Origin: Actinomycetes bacterium
GTDB taxonomy: Bacteria > Actinomycetota > Thermoleophilia > BMS3ABIN01
Direction of reading: 5' to 3'
Assembly: GCA_021785935.1 (NCBI GenBank)
Contig: JAJYOG010000003.1
Location: 104,850-168,849, forward strand
Length of the DNA stretch: 64,000 bases
In this document: positions 52,791 to 61,944 of the stretch, piece by piece
How the letters are laid out: each line of letters starts with the position of its first letter
Numbering within the stretch: the stretch's first letter is position 1
Notes under the pieces: generated by a model
Databases searched by the model: none
Seen by the model: only the letters and a program-made list of their open reading frames with translations
What the model was told of the DNA's origin: nothing
Position numbers and translations under genes: made by a program

Positions 52791-54395
52791 TCAAGAGCCT
52801 GCAGCGGCAATCAGCGCGCGGACAAGTCCCGGAATAGTGTATTCCTCTGCGACCAGGTCAACGCGGAGGCCGAGTTCCCGAGCCGTTTCGGCGGTCACCG
52901 GTCCGATGCAGGCGATGGTTACACTGGCGGGGAGTTCCTGGAAATCGAACCCATCGAGGAGCTTTATGAAATTCTTGACCGTGGAAGAACTGGTAAAAGT
53001 AATGATATCAATTTCCCCGCTTAAGAGCATATCCGACATTTCAGCGGCGCCAGCATCATCGAGAAGCGTCTCGTAGGCGGGAACAACTTCAACCTCGGCG
53101 CCAGCCTCGCCCAGCTTCTCGGGAAGAATTTCGCGGGCTTCCAGTGCCCGCGGTATCAGCACGCGGGCATCGCCGGCACCCAGCTTCAGCAATCCATCCA
53201 GCACAGCTTCGGCGCGATATTCGGCGGGTACGAAATCGGGTTTGAGGCCGCGGCGCTCCAGCGCCGCGGCCGTCGCCGGGCCGATGGCGCCCAGCCTGAT
53301 GCCCTTAAGATCGCGCACGTCTCCCTTGAGGTTGAGGCGCGCAAAGAAAGCCTCGACACCGTTGACGCTGGTGAAAACTATCCAGTCATAGGCGGCGGCT
53401 ACTGCGCCCCCCGACGCTTCGCCGCCTGTTCCAGCAGCGGCAATTTCCTCTCCGGCGCCGCCCGCAGCGCCGCGCAGCCTGGCGATGGCCGCGTCCAGCG
53501 CTGAGTAGCCGTCACCCGGTGGCGCCACCTTGATCGTGGGAAATTCCACCGGCACGGCGCCCACGGCGGATACCGCCGCTACCAGATCGCTTGCCTGCGC
53601 CCGTGATCTCGTGACGACAACGCTCTTGCCAAATAGCGGCCTGTCCTCGAACCAGTGCAGTTTCTCCCTGAGCGCTACGACTTCCCCGACAATAGTGATG
53701 GCGGGAGCCTTAAAACCTTTTTCTTTGACCAATGCAACTATATTTGACAATGTACCGGTGAGCGTTTGCTGCCGCGGCGTGGTTCCCCAGCGGATCAGCG
53801 CCACCGGGGTATTGGCGTCGCGCCCGTTAGCCGTCAGCTTCTCGACGATATACGGCAGGTTCTTGACGCCCATGAAGAAAACAATTGTACCGACCGCCAT
53901 GGAGAGTTTCTCCCAGTTGATGGTCGACTCGGTCTTGGTGGGATCCTCGTGGCCGGTGACAAAGGCCACGTCGGTGGTGAGGCCGCGGTGCGTCACCGGG
54001 ATGCCGGCATAGGCGGGCACCGCGTAGCCGGCGGAGATGCCCGGCACCACCTCGAAAGGAACGCCCGCCTCCCGCAGCGCCAGCGCCTCCTCGCCGCCAC
54101 GGCCAAAGATAAAGGAATCGCCGCCCTTAAGCCGGGTGACGACATTGCCCGCCAGCCCCTTGTCTACCAGCAGCTGGTTGATATCATCCTGCTGCATGGT
54201 ATGGTCGCTGCCTTTTTTGCCCACATAGATAAGCTCCGCCTCCGGGGATGCAAAGCCCAGCAACGGCTTGCCGGCGAGATAATCGTAGACGATAACATCG
54301 GCGCGGCGTATGCATTCTACCCCCTTGAGGGTGAACAGGCCCGGATCTCCAGGACCGGCGCCAACCAGAAAAACATTACCCGTTTTGTCATTCAT
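52791..54395 (-). CDS. cobA-hemD: Uroporphyrinogen-III methyltransferase/synthase fusion
   Basis: 534 residues. N-terminal SUMT domain (1-245): [55 protein letters not shown]; makes precorrin-2 from uroporphyrinogen III. C-terminal HemD domain (about 265-530): [42 protein letters not shown]; cyclises hydroxymethylbilane. A Gly/Ala-rich stretch inside HemD (about 310-335, [17 protein letters not shown]) is an unusual low-complexity insertion. Directs flux from HemC product to siroheme for the Ahb enzymes encoded downstream. Confidence 0.95.
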   Translation of the reverse strand: MNDKTGNVFLVGAGPGDPGLFTLKGVECIRRADVIVYDYLAGKPLLGFASPEAELIYVGKKGSDHTMQQDDINQLLVDKGLAGNVVTRLKGGDSFIFGRGGEEALALREAGVPFEVVPGISAGYAVPAYAGIPVTHRGLTTDVAFVTGHEDPTKTESTINWEKLSMAVGTIVFFMGVKNLPYIVEKLTANGRDANTPVALIRWGTTPRQQTLTGTLSNIVALVKEKGFKAPAITIVGEVVALREKLHWFEDRPLFGKSVVVTRSRAQASDLVAAVSAVGAVPVEFPTIKVAPPGDGYSALDAAIARLRGAAGGAGEEIAAAGTGGEASGGAVAAAYDWIVFTSVNGVEAFFARLNLKGDVRDLKGIRLGAIGPATAAALERRGLKPDFVPAEYRAEAVLDGLLKLGAGDARVLIPRALEAREILPEKLGEAGAEVEVVPAYETLLDDAGAAEMSDMLLSGEIDIITFTSSSTVKNFIKLLDGFDFQELPASVTIACIGPVTAETARELGLRVDLVAEEYTIPGLVRALIAAAGS

Positions 54396-54527
54396 CTTCA
54401 GTTCCTTCGCTTTGCATGAAACCCAATGCTTACGGCTGGACCACCCGCACGGCTCATGCTGTCAGATTCTATGCCCCCGCGGATTGGAATCCTCCGGAGG
54501 CCGCATCGCCTCAGACTTCGGTTCCCG

Positions 54528-55193
54528 TCATTCACCCTCGGGACAAAGTAACAGTATCTCATCAGGCTTTTCGAAATAGAAGTCAGGTTCCAATTCTTTA
54601 AGGCGCACCGGCGCGAACATCCCCCAGCCAACAGCGGCGGTCATCATGCCGGCGGCCTGTCCCGCCTGAATGTCAAAGGGACTGTCGCCGATGTAAACCG
54701 ACTCATCGGGATGAACATCCAGGCGCCTCATCGCTAGCATTAGCGGCTGCGGGTCCGGCTTATGGTTGGCGGTGTCGTCGGTGGAGATGACGGTTTCAAA
54801 ATAGCGTTCGATCGGGATGCTGCGAAAGGCCATGTCCACCGTCTCCCTGCTCTTCGAGGTGACTACCGCCAGTTTGGCGCCGCGTGCCCTCAGCTCGTCG
54901 AGCAGCTCGTTGATCCCGGGGTAGGAACGGATGTACTCGTCGTGGTGGGCATGATTATGTTCGCGGTAGACATCATATAGCTCCTGTGCCTTGTCTCCGC
55001 CGAGGATTTCCATCTGTTTCATCAGTGGCTGCCCGACGTTGGCCATGAGCACATCGTCTGGTTTCACTTCTCCCAGTACCACGCCCGACGCATAACGGAA
55101 CGAGCGGGCAATCAGTTCAGAGGTGTCGATCAGGGTGCCATCGAGGTCAAAGAGAAATCCCTTGAAGCATTTCCGTACAGGGTTCAACAGCAT
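54528..55193 (-). CDS. HAD-family phosphatase (PpaX/Gph-like)
   Basis: 221 residues. Motif I FLFDLDGTLIDT, motif II VVTSKSRET, motif III Lys in HKPDPQPL, motif IV YIGDSPFDIQAG. The cap domain is of the phosphoglycolate phosphatase or pyrophosphatase PpaX type; the in-vivo substrate cannot be assigned. The start lies two bases after the surE stop region, so it is cotranscribed with surE. Confidence 0.88.
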   Translation of the reverse strand: MLLNPVRKCFKGFLFDLDGTLIDTSELIARSFRYASGVVLGEVKPDDVLMANVGQPLMKQMEILGGDKAQELYDVYREHNHAHHDEYIRSYPGINELLDELRARGAKLAVVTSKSRETVDMAFRSIPIERYFETVISTDDTANHKPDPQPLMLAMRRLDVHPDESVYIGDSPFDIQAGQAAGMMTAAVGWGMFAPVRLKELEPDFYFEKPDEILLLCPEGE

Positions 55194-55195
55194 CC

Positions 55196-56011
55196 TCAGA
55201 CGACCCTGCGGCCATGTTCGAGGAGGCTGTCGAGGCCAAGATCACGAATGAGTTCCATGCCCGCCAGATTGGTGAGGGCAAAATGAATCGGTGTCACAGA
55301 AATCCGCCTTTCGGCCAGCGCGTGGAAATCAGTGCCTTCCTCTTCATGATAGGAAGGATCGTCACCATAGATCTGATAGCGCTTGCGGCCGTTGCCGTCT
55401 CCGCCCTCCTCAACTAGCTGGTCACGGTAGATCCGCTTGCCCAGCCGCGTCACCGCCGCTCCCTTGATGCCGCCGGATTGGAGGTTGGGCGAATTGATGT
55501 TGAGCAGGACCGGTCCGGGAAGCGGGTTATCGAGAATTTTTTCCGCCAGCCGCGCCGTGAACTTGGCAACGGTGTCAAAATGAAAGACGCCCTCATTGCC
55601 CAGCACTTTCCAGCCGCCGGGGCGCTCGATGGAGACAGCGATAGCCGGCGTCCCCAGCATGAGACCCTCGAAAGCAGCCGCAACCGTGCCGGAATAGGTA
55701 ATGTCATCGCCAAGGTTGGGGCCGAGATTGATCCCGGAGACTACAATGTCTGGCACCCAATTGAGAAAACCCAGCGAGGCCAGCCGCACACAATCAACGG
55801 GGGTGCCATCAACTGAATAGCCACTCGAGCCGTCGGGGAATCTGACTTCCTCTACATTGAGGGATTCACCTATGGTGATGCCCCTGCCGATGGCGCTGCG
55901 GTTCTTGTCAGGGGCAATTACCGCCACCTGGCCGCATTGTTCCAGCGCCTGCTTGACCGCGAACAGGCCAGGGGAAGTGATCCCGTCATCATTGGTAACC
56001 AGTATCTTCAA
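55196..56011 (-). CDS. surE: 5'/3'-nucleotidase SurE
   Basis: 271 residues. Metal-binding ILVTNDDGI at the N-terminus, VIAPDKNRSAIGRGIT, and the conserved VSGINLGPNLGDDITYSGTVAAA (in part). Dephosphorylates nucleoside monophosphates in stress or stationary phase. Eight bases downstream of the FmdB gene and directly upstream of the HAD phosphatase gene, a likely three-gene unit. Confidence 0.95.
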   Translation of the reverse strand: MKILVTNDDGITSPGLFAVKQALEQCGQVAVIAPDKNRSAIGRGITIGESLNVEEVRFPDGSSGYSVDGTPVDCVRLASLGFLNWVPDIVVSGINLGPNLGDDITYSGTVAAAFEGLMLGTPAIAVSIERPGGWKVLGNEGVFHFDTVAKFTARLAEKILDNPLPGPVLLNINSPNLQSGGIKGAAVTRLGKRIYRDQLVEEGGDGNGRKRYQIYGDDPSYHEEEGTDFHALAERRISVTPIHFALTNLAGMELIRDLGLDSLLEHGRRVV

Positions 56012-56019
56012 TTTCCCGC

Positions 56020-56322
56020 TCAGCTGTCCTTGCTGCCCGCTGCTGCTTTCTTCCTGGACTTCATGGAGCCTTCGGCTTTACCGCTTTTCCCCTTGCCGTT
56101 TTCCCTTTTTTCCGCCTTGGGTTTGACGGATGGCTTAGGCTGTTTCTTGGCGTAATCGGTGGAATAAAAACCGCTGCCCTTGAAATGAATGGCAACTGGA
56201 TGGAATACTCGCGTGACCCGTTCATTGCACTTTTCGCAACGGCTTACCGGGCGATCGGAGATTTTCTGCATTTTTTCAAATTGGTGCCCGCATTTGAGGC
56301 ACCTGTACTCATAAATAGGCAA
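56020..56322 (-). CDS. FmdB-family zinc ribbon protein
   Basis: 100 residues. MPIYEYRCLKCGHQFEK with a second pair CEKCNE about 18 residues later gives the FmdB putative regulatory zinc ribbon. A Lys/Glu/Gly-rich tail (KPKAEKRENGKGKSGKAEG) follows, which is common in actinobacterial members. Function unknown despite the regulatory name. First gene of the surE/HAD unit. Confidence 0.88.
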   Translation of the reverse strand: MPIYEYRCLKCGHQFEKMQKISDRPVSRCEKCNERVTRVFHPVAIHFKGSGFYSTDYAKKQPKPSVKPKAEKRENGKGKSGKAEGSMKSRKKAAAGSKDS

Positions 56323-56393
56323 AAAGGATCAATCCTCCTTCGACGCCAGAATGGCGCAAACCGACTTTATAGTATAGCAAAAGGGAGAATAGG

Positions 56394-56424
56394 TGGCCCG
56401 CGGTAGCAAAGGGGGCCTTTTTTT
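56394..56424 (+). terminator. Terminator-like hairpin in the leader before the GT4 gene
   Basis: GGCCC (56395-56399) pairs with GGGCC (about 56413-56417) around a 12- to 13-base loop, followed by TTTTTTT. It reads on the plus strand, where no gene ends; all genes to the left for 20 kb are on the minus strand. So it may attenuate the transcript of the glycosyltransferase operon starting at 56498, or end a short RNA. Confidence 0.5.
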
Positions 56425-56497
56425 AGTAAGATTCTCTCCGTAAATTGACTATTCCGTACCGTTTTACGCTTAGGCGTTAGGGGTACCGTTTATTAAT

Positions 56498-57685
56498 ATG
56501 AAAATAGCCTTGGTATCAGAGTATTATTATCCCCTGCTTGGTGGCATAACCGAGCACGTTCACAATCTTGCGGGCGCCCTCAGTAAAAAGGGCCATGAGG
56601 TTACGGTCGTAACCCACAACCTAAAGCCCCGCAAATATCACCATTTTCCGGATGAGCCGCTCACATTCACCGTCGAGAGATTCGGCAAGGGCATTCCCAT
56701 TTATTCGAACGGCTCTTTTGCCCGCGTAACCCTCGGCCGCGGATTGGGAGAGAACCTGACCCGGTTCTTCGAGCGCGAGAAGTTCGACGTTATCCATGCG
56801 CACTCGCCGCTGACGCCGATACTGCCGCTGGTGGCGGTCCGCCGGTCCAACGCCCCCGTGACGGTAGGAACATTCCACACTTACTTCGACCGCAGCCACG
56901 GCTACGGACTGCTAAAGAAAAAATTTATGGAGAGCATGAACATGATGGACGGCAGGATCGTCGTCTCCGACGCCTGCGTCGAGGCGCTTTCACGATATTT
57001 TGACACCGATTACCGCGTCATCCCCAATGGAGTCGATACCGACTATTTCCATCCCGATACTCCGATGATGCCAGAATTCGACGACGGCAAGCTCAACATC
57101 CTCTTCGTCGGGCGCTTCGATCCCCGCAACGGCCTCAAGACCATGCTGGAAGCTTTTAGGTTGGTCAAGCGGCAATACGACAACTGCCGCCTGATCGTCG
57201 TTGGCGACGGCCCGCTGCGGCCCTACTACCGCACCATCATGGATAAAAAACTTGCCGAGGATATACACTTCGCCGGACTTATCAACGGCGGCCGTCCCAA
57301 TTATTATGCTTCCGCCGACATCTATTGCACCCCTTGCACCAAGGCTTCTTTCGGAGTCGTGCTCCTGGAAGCAATGGCGTCGGCAACGCCAATCGTGGCT
57401 TCGGATATCAACGGCTACCGGCTGGTGATGGATGACAACCGGCAGGGCATCCTGGTGCCGGAAACATCGGCGGCGGGATTTGCGGAAGCGCTCATGCGGT
57501 TGCTGAAAGATCCCGGCCTGCGCCAGCGTATGGGCCAGGAAGGCCGCCGCACGGCGGTCGATGTCTTCTCCTGGGATCTCGTCGCGACCCAGGTAGAGCA
57601 ATATTACCTGGAGCTGATGGGCGGCCAGGGTATCGGTGATTTTGCCGGCCCGGTTCCGGAGAAAATATTCGCCCTGAATGAATAA
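56498..57685 (+). CDS. GT4 glycosyltransferase, PimB/mannosyltransferase-like
   Basis: 395 residues, GT-B fold. N-terminal EYYYPLLGGITEHVHNLAGAL, central VIPNGVDTDYFHP, and the donor-site ASFGVVLLEAMASATPIVASD (E-x7-E). Resembles phosphatidylinositol mannosyltransferase-type enzymes of actinobacteria, but donor and acceptor are unproven. First gene of a three-gene operon: its stop overlaps the polysaccharide deacetylase start (ATGAATAA). Confidence 0.88.
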   Translation: MKIALVSEYYYPLLGGITEHVHNLAGALSKKGHEVTVVTHNLKPRKYHHFPDEPLTFTVERFGKGIPIYSNGSFARVTLGRGLGENLTRFFEREKFDVIHAHSPLTPILPLVAVRRSNAPVTVGTFHTYFDRSHGYGLLKKKFMESMNMMDGRIVVSDACVEALSRYFDTDYRVIPNGVDTDYFHPDTPMMPEFDDGKLNILFVGRFDPRNGLKTMLEAFRLVKRQYDNCRLIVVGDGPLRPYYRTIMDKKLAEDIHFAGLINGGRPNYYASADIYCTPCTKASFGVVLLEAMASATPIVASDINGYRLVMDDNRQGILVPETSAAGFAEALMRLLKDPGLRQRMGQEGRRTAVDVFSWDLVATQVEQYYLELMGGQGIGDFAGPVPEKIFALNE

Positions 57686-58502
57686 GCGCGGAGCCCTGTT
57701 AGTACTGGGCTCTCTCTCCGGCGGTTCTTTCCTCGCCTTTGCCGCCATCTCCCATTGGCTCTACCACCTGCGCGGCCGCGAGCGGTTGGGTAAAACCCTC
57801 CTGGCCGTGAGCTGCGCCTTTGAAGGTCTCTTTCTCTACTCTTTCCTGGTGCCTAATTTTCCGCTGACCGGCCGGGTCTTTTACCGCGGCCGCACCGATG
57901 GCAACCGCGTCGCCCTCACCTTCGATGATGGTCCACGGGCGCCTTACACCGGGCAGATACTGGACATCCTTAAAAAAGAAGGTGTGACGGCGACATTCTT
58001 CGTTCTCGGCGAGAACGCCCGGCGCCATCCCGAGCTGGTCAAGCGTATCGAGCTTGAAGGCCACCGCGTCGCCAACCACGGTATGGACCACGGCATCATG
58101 ATGTTCGCAGGGGGCGACACGGCGCTGGCGCAGGTCGAATCCGGCGATAGCGCCCTGCGCGACGCGGGTGTGTTAGGCCCGGCGCCGTTATTCCGGGCGC
58201 CGCACGGATGGCTGAGCCCGCTTGCCCACCGCGCCATTTCGCGCCGTGGCTACCGGGTAACTGGCTGGACAAAAGGTGTCTGGGACACGGCTTTACCCGG
58301 TGTGCGGTCAATTGTTTCACGCACTGAGGAGCTGCTGGCGCCGGGCTCAATCCTGCTGCTCCACGATGGCTGGAGCGGGCCCTCCCAGGAGGACCGCTCG
58401 CAGACAGTCGCCGCCCTTTCTGAAATAATCAGGCGAGCGAGATCGCGAGGGTTGGAGTTTGTTCCCGTGGAACAGATGATGGCGGAGGCAGACCTGCTTT
58501 GA
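57678..58502 (+). CDS. Polysaccharide deacetylase family protein
   Basis: 274 residues. Hydrophobic N-terminus (about 5-60), then a NodB-type domain: VALTFDDGPRAPYTGQIL with the metal-binding Asp-Asp, and NHGMDH (H-x3-H). Late catalytic-side motif LLLHDGW. Acts on an acetylated glycan at or outside the membrane. Overlaps both neighbours (eight and four bases), so translation of all three genes is coupled. Confidence 0.9.
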   Translation: MNKRGALLVLGSLSGGSFLAFAAISHWLYHLRGRERLGKTLLAVSCAFEGLFLYSFLVPNFPLTGRVFYRGRTDGNRVALTFDDGPRAPYTGQILDILKKEGVTATFFVLGENARRHPELVKRIELEGHRVANHGMDHGIMMFAGGDTALAQVESGDSALRDAGVLGPAPLFRAPHGWLSPLAHRAISRRGYRVTGWTKGVWDTALPGVRSIVSRTEELLAPGSILLLHDGWSGPSQEDRSQTVAALSEIIRRARSRGLEFVPVEQMMAEADLL

Positions 58503-59608
58503 ACCGGGCAATCACGATTGTAAAAAAATATGGATTCCAGTTATTGACAGTGGCGATCGTGATCTACGTCCTCGCCTTTCACGTGGAGTACGACGAGCTG
58601 CTGAGAACCTTTGCCCGCGTGTCCTGGACTTTCGTGCTGCTGGCGATCATAGCCAATCTGTGCTCGATTATGCTGAAGGTCGCCAGCTGGAAATTTATCT
58701 TCGACTACACCTTCGAGGGAATCAGGGGGCGCTGGCGCGACCTTACCTCCGCCCTGATGATCGGCTTTCTTGTTAACCTGGTGATTCCCGCCCGCGTCGG
58801 TGAACTGGCGCGGGCCTTTGTTATCAGCCGCCGCCAGACACTTCAGGGAGCACCGGTTTCACGCTCCACTGTTTTCGGAACTATCGTCCTGGAGCGGGTC
58901 TTCGATGGAGTAGCGATGGCCATGATCGTGATTTACGGCATCGTTCATATGGATCTGCCGGGCTGGGCGGACAAGGGCGCCATCGTCCTGCTGGCGATCA
59001 GTTTTTTCTTTGCCGCGGTCATGATCGTCCTCGAAATCAAGCGGGAGAAACTGCAGGAGAGTGCCGATCAGGCTCAGGCAACCCTGGAAGAGCATCATCC
59101 CTGGTGGAAGCGGGGCGGCATCAAGTTGTACGGCGTCATCGCCCGCTTCAGTGAAGGCCAGAAAGTTCTTAGAAACCCCGGCCGCGTCGCCGCCATCTGT
59201 TGCACCACCGCCGCATCCTGGCTTTCGCAGCTGATCGCGGTCTACCTTTCGCTCCGCGCCTTTCACCTCGGCCACATCGGCATACTGGGCGCTCTGCTCC
59301 TGCTCATCCTCATAAATATTGCCGGAGCAATGCCGGCAACTCCCGGCAATGTCGGCGTCTTTCAGCTGGCCACGGTCATCCCTCTGACGGTAACTTATGA
59401 CATTCCCAAGACTATGGCCATCGCTTTTTCCATCGGCCTGCAGATCATCGAAGGTTCGATTGGCCTGATCGGAGGCAGCGCCTGCCTGCTTCACGAAGGC
59501 CTGAAGTTCGATCAGGTCAAAACCGGAGCCCGCGAACTCGAGGAAGAGGCGGAAGAAGAGGTGGAGGAAGAGGCGGAAGAGGAGGTGGAAGAAGAAGGCC
59601 CCGGGTGA
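58499..59608 (+). CDS. LPG-synthase-type flippase-like membrane protein (UPF0104)
   Basis: 369 residues, TTG start overlapping the previous stop (TTGA). About eight TM helices with the family pattern LVIPARVGELARAFVISRR and AMPATPGNVGVFQLA. The family relates to MprF N-domain and is thought to flip or handle lipids. The C-terminus carries an acidic tail made of a doubled AEEEVEEE unit, from a 24-base tandem repeat. With the GT4 and deacetylase it suggests assembly of a membrane glycolipid. Confidence 0.88.
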   Translation: MNRAITIVKKYGFQLLTVAIVIYVLAFHVEYDELLRTFARVSWTFVLLAIIANLCSIMLKVASWKFIFDYTFEGIRGRWRDLTSALMIGFLVNLVIPARVGELARAFVISRRQTLQGAPVSRSTVFGTIVLERVFDGVAMAMIVIYGIVHMDLPGWADKGAIVLLAISFFFAAVMIVLEIKREKLQESADQAQATLEEHHPWWKRGGIKLYGVIARFSEGQKVLRNPGRVAAICCTTAASWLSQLIAVYLSLRAFHLGHIGILGALLLLILINIAGAMPATPGNVGVFQLATVIPLTVTYDIPKTMAIAFSIGLQIIEGSIGLIGGSACLLHEGLKFDQVKTGARELEEEAEEEVEEEAEEEVEEEGPG

Positions 59609-59792
59609 CCCCGCAGCGCGGCGACGGCCGTTGCTATCAGGGTGTTAATCCCTTAGTATCTTTTAGTTGTACATACCGTCACGTGTTTAGAGACGCTTAT
59701 TAAATGGGAAGTCTCCAAACAAGATCAACCGGTGTATCATCCTCCCCCGGAGGAAGGCATCAGGGACCCTGTATCACAACCCGTCCGGAGTT

Positions 59793-60785
59793 ATGCGCGT
59801 AGGCATCCCCAGATCGCTTCTTTATTACAAATATCTTCCTTTCTGGAAGACGTTCCTGGCCGAGCTGGGCCTGGAAGTCGAGACGTCCCCGCTAACCAAC
59901 AAGAAGATACTTTCCTGGGGAGTCGAAGTCGCGGAAAATGAGCTATGTGTCCCGGTCAAGGCCTTCTACGGCCACTGCATGGCTCTGCGCGGCAGGGTCG
60001 ACGCCCTGTTCGTGCCCCGCGTCGTCAGCGTCGAGGAGCGGGAATATACCTGCCCCAAGTTTCTGGGGCTGCCGGATATGGTGGCTGCCGTTGCCGACCA
60101 GCTGGAGCTGCCGCCGCTGCTTACCCCGAAGCTCAATCAGCGGGAAAAGCCCAGTGAATTTAAATGGCAACTGATCAATTTCGCCCGTGATCAGTTCGGC
60201 TTGAGCCGGTGGGATGCCATCGCGGCCCTGGAGGCTGCCCGGGTAGCACAGAAACGCTACCAGGAGGAACTGGTGAGGGGGCGCAAGCCCCTGGACCTGC
60301 TGCCGGCCAGCCGTCTCAACCGCCCCCGCTGGAAGACACCGAAGTCCGAGCGCAAGCGCATCGGGCTGCTCGGCCATCCATATAATATTTATGACGGCTA
60401 CATCACCCAGAATCTCATCGCCCGCCTGGAGGAGATGGGCGCCGAGCTGGTGGTTCCGGAGATGACCGACCACCATGTGCTGATGGAGGCCGCCACCGAC
60501 GTTCCCAAGCAGCTCTACTGGACATACGAGAAAGAGATAATGGGAGCGGTCAATCACTGGACCCGGCAAAAAATGGTCGACGGCGTCATCTACGTGCTCG
60601 CTTTCGCCTGCGGTCCGGACTCGCTGGTGCAGGTGCTGATCGAGCACCGGGCCCGCACCCACAATGTGCCGCTGATGTCGCTTACCATCGACGAACATAG
60701 CGGCGAGGCGGGACTGGTCACCCGTATCGAAGCTTTCACGGACATGCTCATGAGGAAGAAACGCACGGCGGAGGCAGTGGCTTGA
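59793..60785 (+). CDS. Acyl-CoA dehydratase activase-related protein (DUF2229-like)
   Basis: 330 residues. Begins RVGIPRSLLYYKYLPFWKTF, the usual start of the DUF2229 segment of CoA-substrate activases; conserved Cys in AENELCVPVKAFYGH and EREYTCPKF, and FACGPDSL later. Ends SLTIDEHSGEAGLVTRIEAF, a motif repeated in the next gene, so the two are paralogous modules. Stop overlaps the next TTG by four bases. Probably an iron-sulfur partner of the ATPase encoded at 61.9 kb. Confidence 0.88.
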   Translation: MRVGIPRSLLYYKYLPFWKTFLAELGLEVETSPLTNKKILSWGVEVAENELCVPVKAFYGHCMALRGRVDALFVPRVVSVEEREYTCPKFLGLPDMVAAVADQLELPPLLTPKLNQREKPSEFKWQLINFARDQFGLSRWDAIAALEAARVAQKRYQEELVRGRKPLDLLPASRLNRPRWKTPKSERKRIGLLGHPYNIYDGYITQNLIARLEEMGAELVVPEMTDHHVLMEAATDVPKQLYWTYEKEIMGAVNHWTRQKMVDGVIYVLAFACGPDSLVQVLIEHRARTHNVPLMSLTIDEHSGEAGLVTRIEAFTDMLMRKKRTAEAVA

Positions 60786-61912
60786 AAGTCAGCGTTCCGC
60801 ACATGGGCCACCTTCACTGGATGATGGACGACCTCTTCGAACGGCTGGAGGTTGAGTATGTCAAGCCGCCCCCGTCGACAACCAAAACCCTGACCATCGG
60901 CGCCAAGCACAGCCCCGAATTCGCCTGTCTTCCCCTCAAGATCAACGTGGGCAATTATATCGAAGCCCTGGAGACTGGCGCCGACACACTGGTCATGGCC
61001 GGCGGCCACGGCCCCTGCCGTTTCGGTTACTACGGCATCGTCGAGCAGCGCATCCTGCTGGACCTGGGTTACGAATTCAATTTTTTAATGCTCGAACCTT
61101 TCTCCGACGGCGCTCTGGCCTTTTACAAAACTTTTAAGTCGCTCTCGCCGGGGCTGACCATTCCCAAGCTATACAGGATCCTCAAAATATCGTTCTCCAA
61201 GGGCAGGGCTTTTGATTATCTTTACAAGCGATCGCTACAGGTGCGCGCTTACGAAGTCAACCGCGGCGATACTTCCCGGGCGATTCGCGAAGCCGAGCAG
61301 ATCCTGACGCTTGCCCGCACGCCGGACGAAATTGAAGAGGCCGCCCGCGAGGCCCTGGCTGTAGTCGACGCCGTGGAGCAGGATCCGGACCGCGAAGTGC
61401 TCAAGGTGTGCGTCGTCGGCGAGTTCTTCCTGTTGCTCGAGCCCTTCAGTAATTTCGGGCTGGAGGAGATCCTCGGCCACATGGACGTCTATCTGGAACG
61501 CAGCGTTTGGGTGACAGACTGGATCGCCCCCAAGCGCGACAACAAGGTCTACGGCTTTCCCAAAAAATTTGTGGAAGAAAAGGCGGCTCCGTACCTGAAC
61601 CATAACGTCGGCGGTGAGGGCCGTGAAACCATCGGCGGTATCGTTCTGGCGGCGGAGCGCGGTTTCGACGGCATCATCCAGTTGCTGCCCTTTGGCTGCA
61701 TGCCGGAAAACATTGCGACCAGCATTATCCCCAAGGTCCAGCGGGACCATGACATACCGGTCCTGACGCTGGCGTTCGACGAGCAGACCGGCCGTGCCGG
61801 CATGGTCACTCGCATCGAGGCCTTCCTTGACCTGCTGGAAGCACGTCGTAAAACAGGTAAAACAGGGACGTACGTTTCCTATGTTTCCCAAAAACCTTCG
61901 GCGGCAGTATAA
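60782..61912 (+). CDS. CoA-activase-associated protein, HgdB-like
   Basis: 376 residues, TTG start. Conserved HSPEFACLPLKINVGNYIEAL, GGHGPCRFGYYG, and LLPFGCMPENIA carry three cysteines suited to a [4Fe-4S] cluster as in 2-hydroxyglutaryl-CoA dehydratase D-components. Ends TLAFDEQTGRAGMVTRIEAFL, like the previous protein. The last roughly 15 residues (TGTYVSYVSQKP) come from a copy of the dispersed repeat at 61864-61889, so the C-terminus appears to have been extended or replaced by it. Confidence 0.88.
   Translation: MKVSVPHMGHLHWMMDDLFERLEVEYVKPPPSTTKTLTIGAKHSPEFACLPLKINVGNYIEALETGADTLVMAGGHGPCRFGYYGIVEQRILLDLGYEFNFLMLEPFSDGALAFYKTFKSLSPGLTIPKLYRILKISFSKGRAFDYLYKRSLQVRAYEVNRGDTSRAIREAEQILTLARTPDEIEEAAREALAVVDAVEQDPDREVLKVCVVGEFFLLLEPFSNFGLEEILGHMDVYLERSVWVTDWIAPKRDNKVYGFPKKFVEEKAAPYLNHNVGGEGRETIGGIVLAAERGFDGIIQLLPFGCMPENIATSIIPKVQRDHDIPVLTLAFDEQTGRAGMVTRIEAFLDLLEARRKTGKTGTYVSYVSQKPSAAV
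61864..61889 (+). repeat. Third copy of the GGGACGTACGTTTCC-type repeat
   Basis: GGGACGTACGTTTCCTATGT followed by TTCCCA, nearly identical to the arms at 51388-51480. Preceded by a tandem duplication of GTAAAACAG. Lies wholly within the 3' codons of the CoA-activase-associated gene and is read as protein. Confidence 0.75.
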
Positions 61913-61944
61913 ATGAAACTTGACGAGAAGAAAGAGGAGTGACA

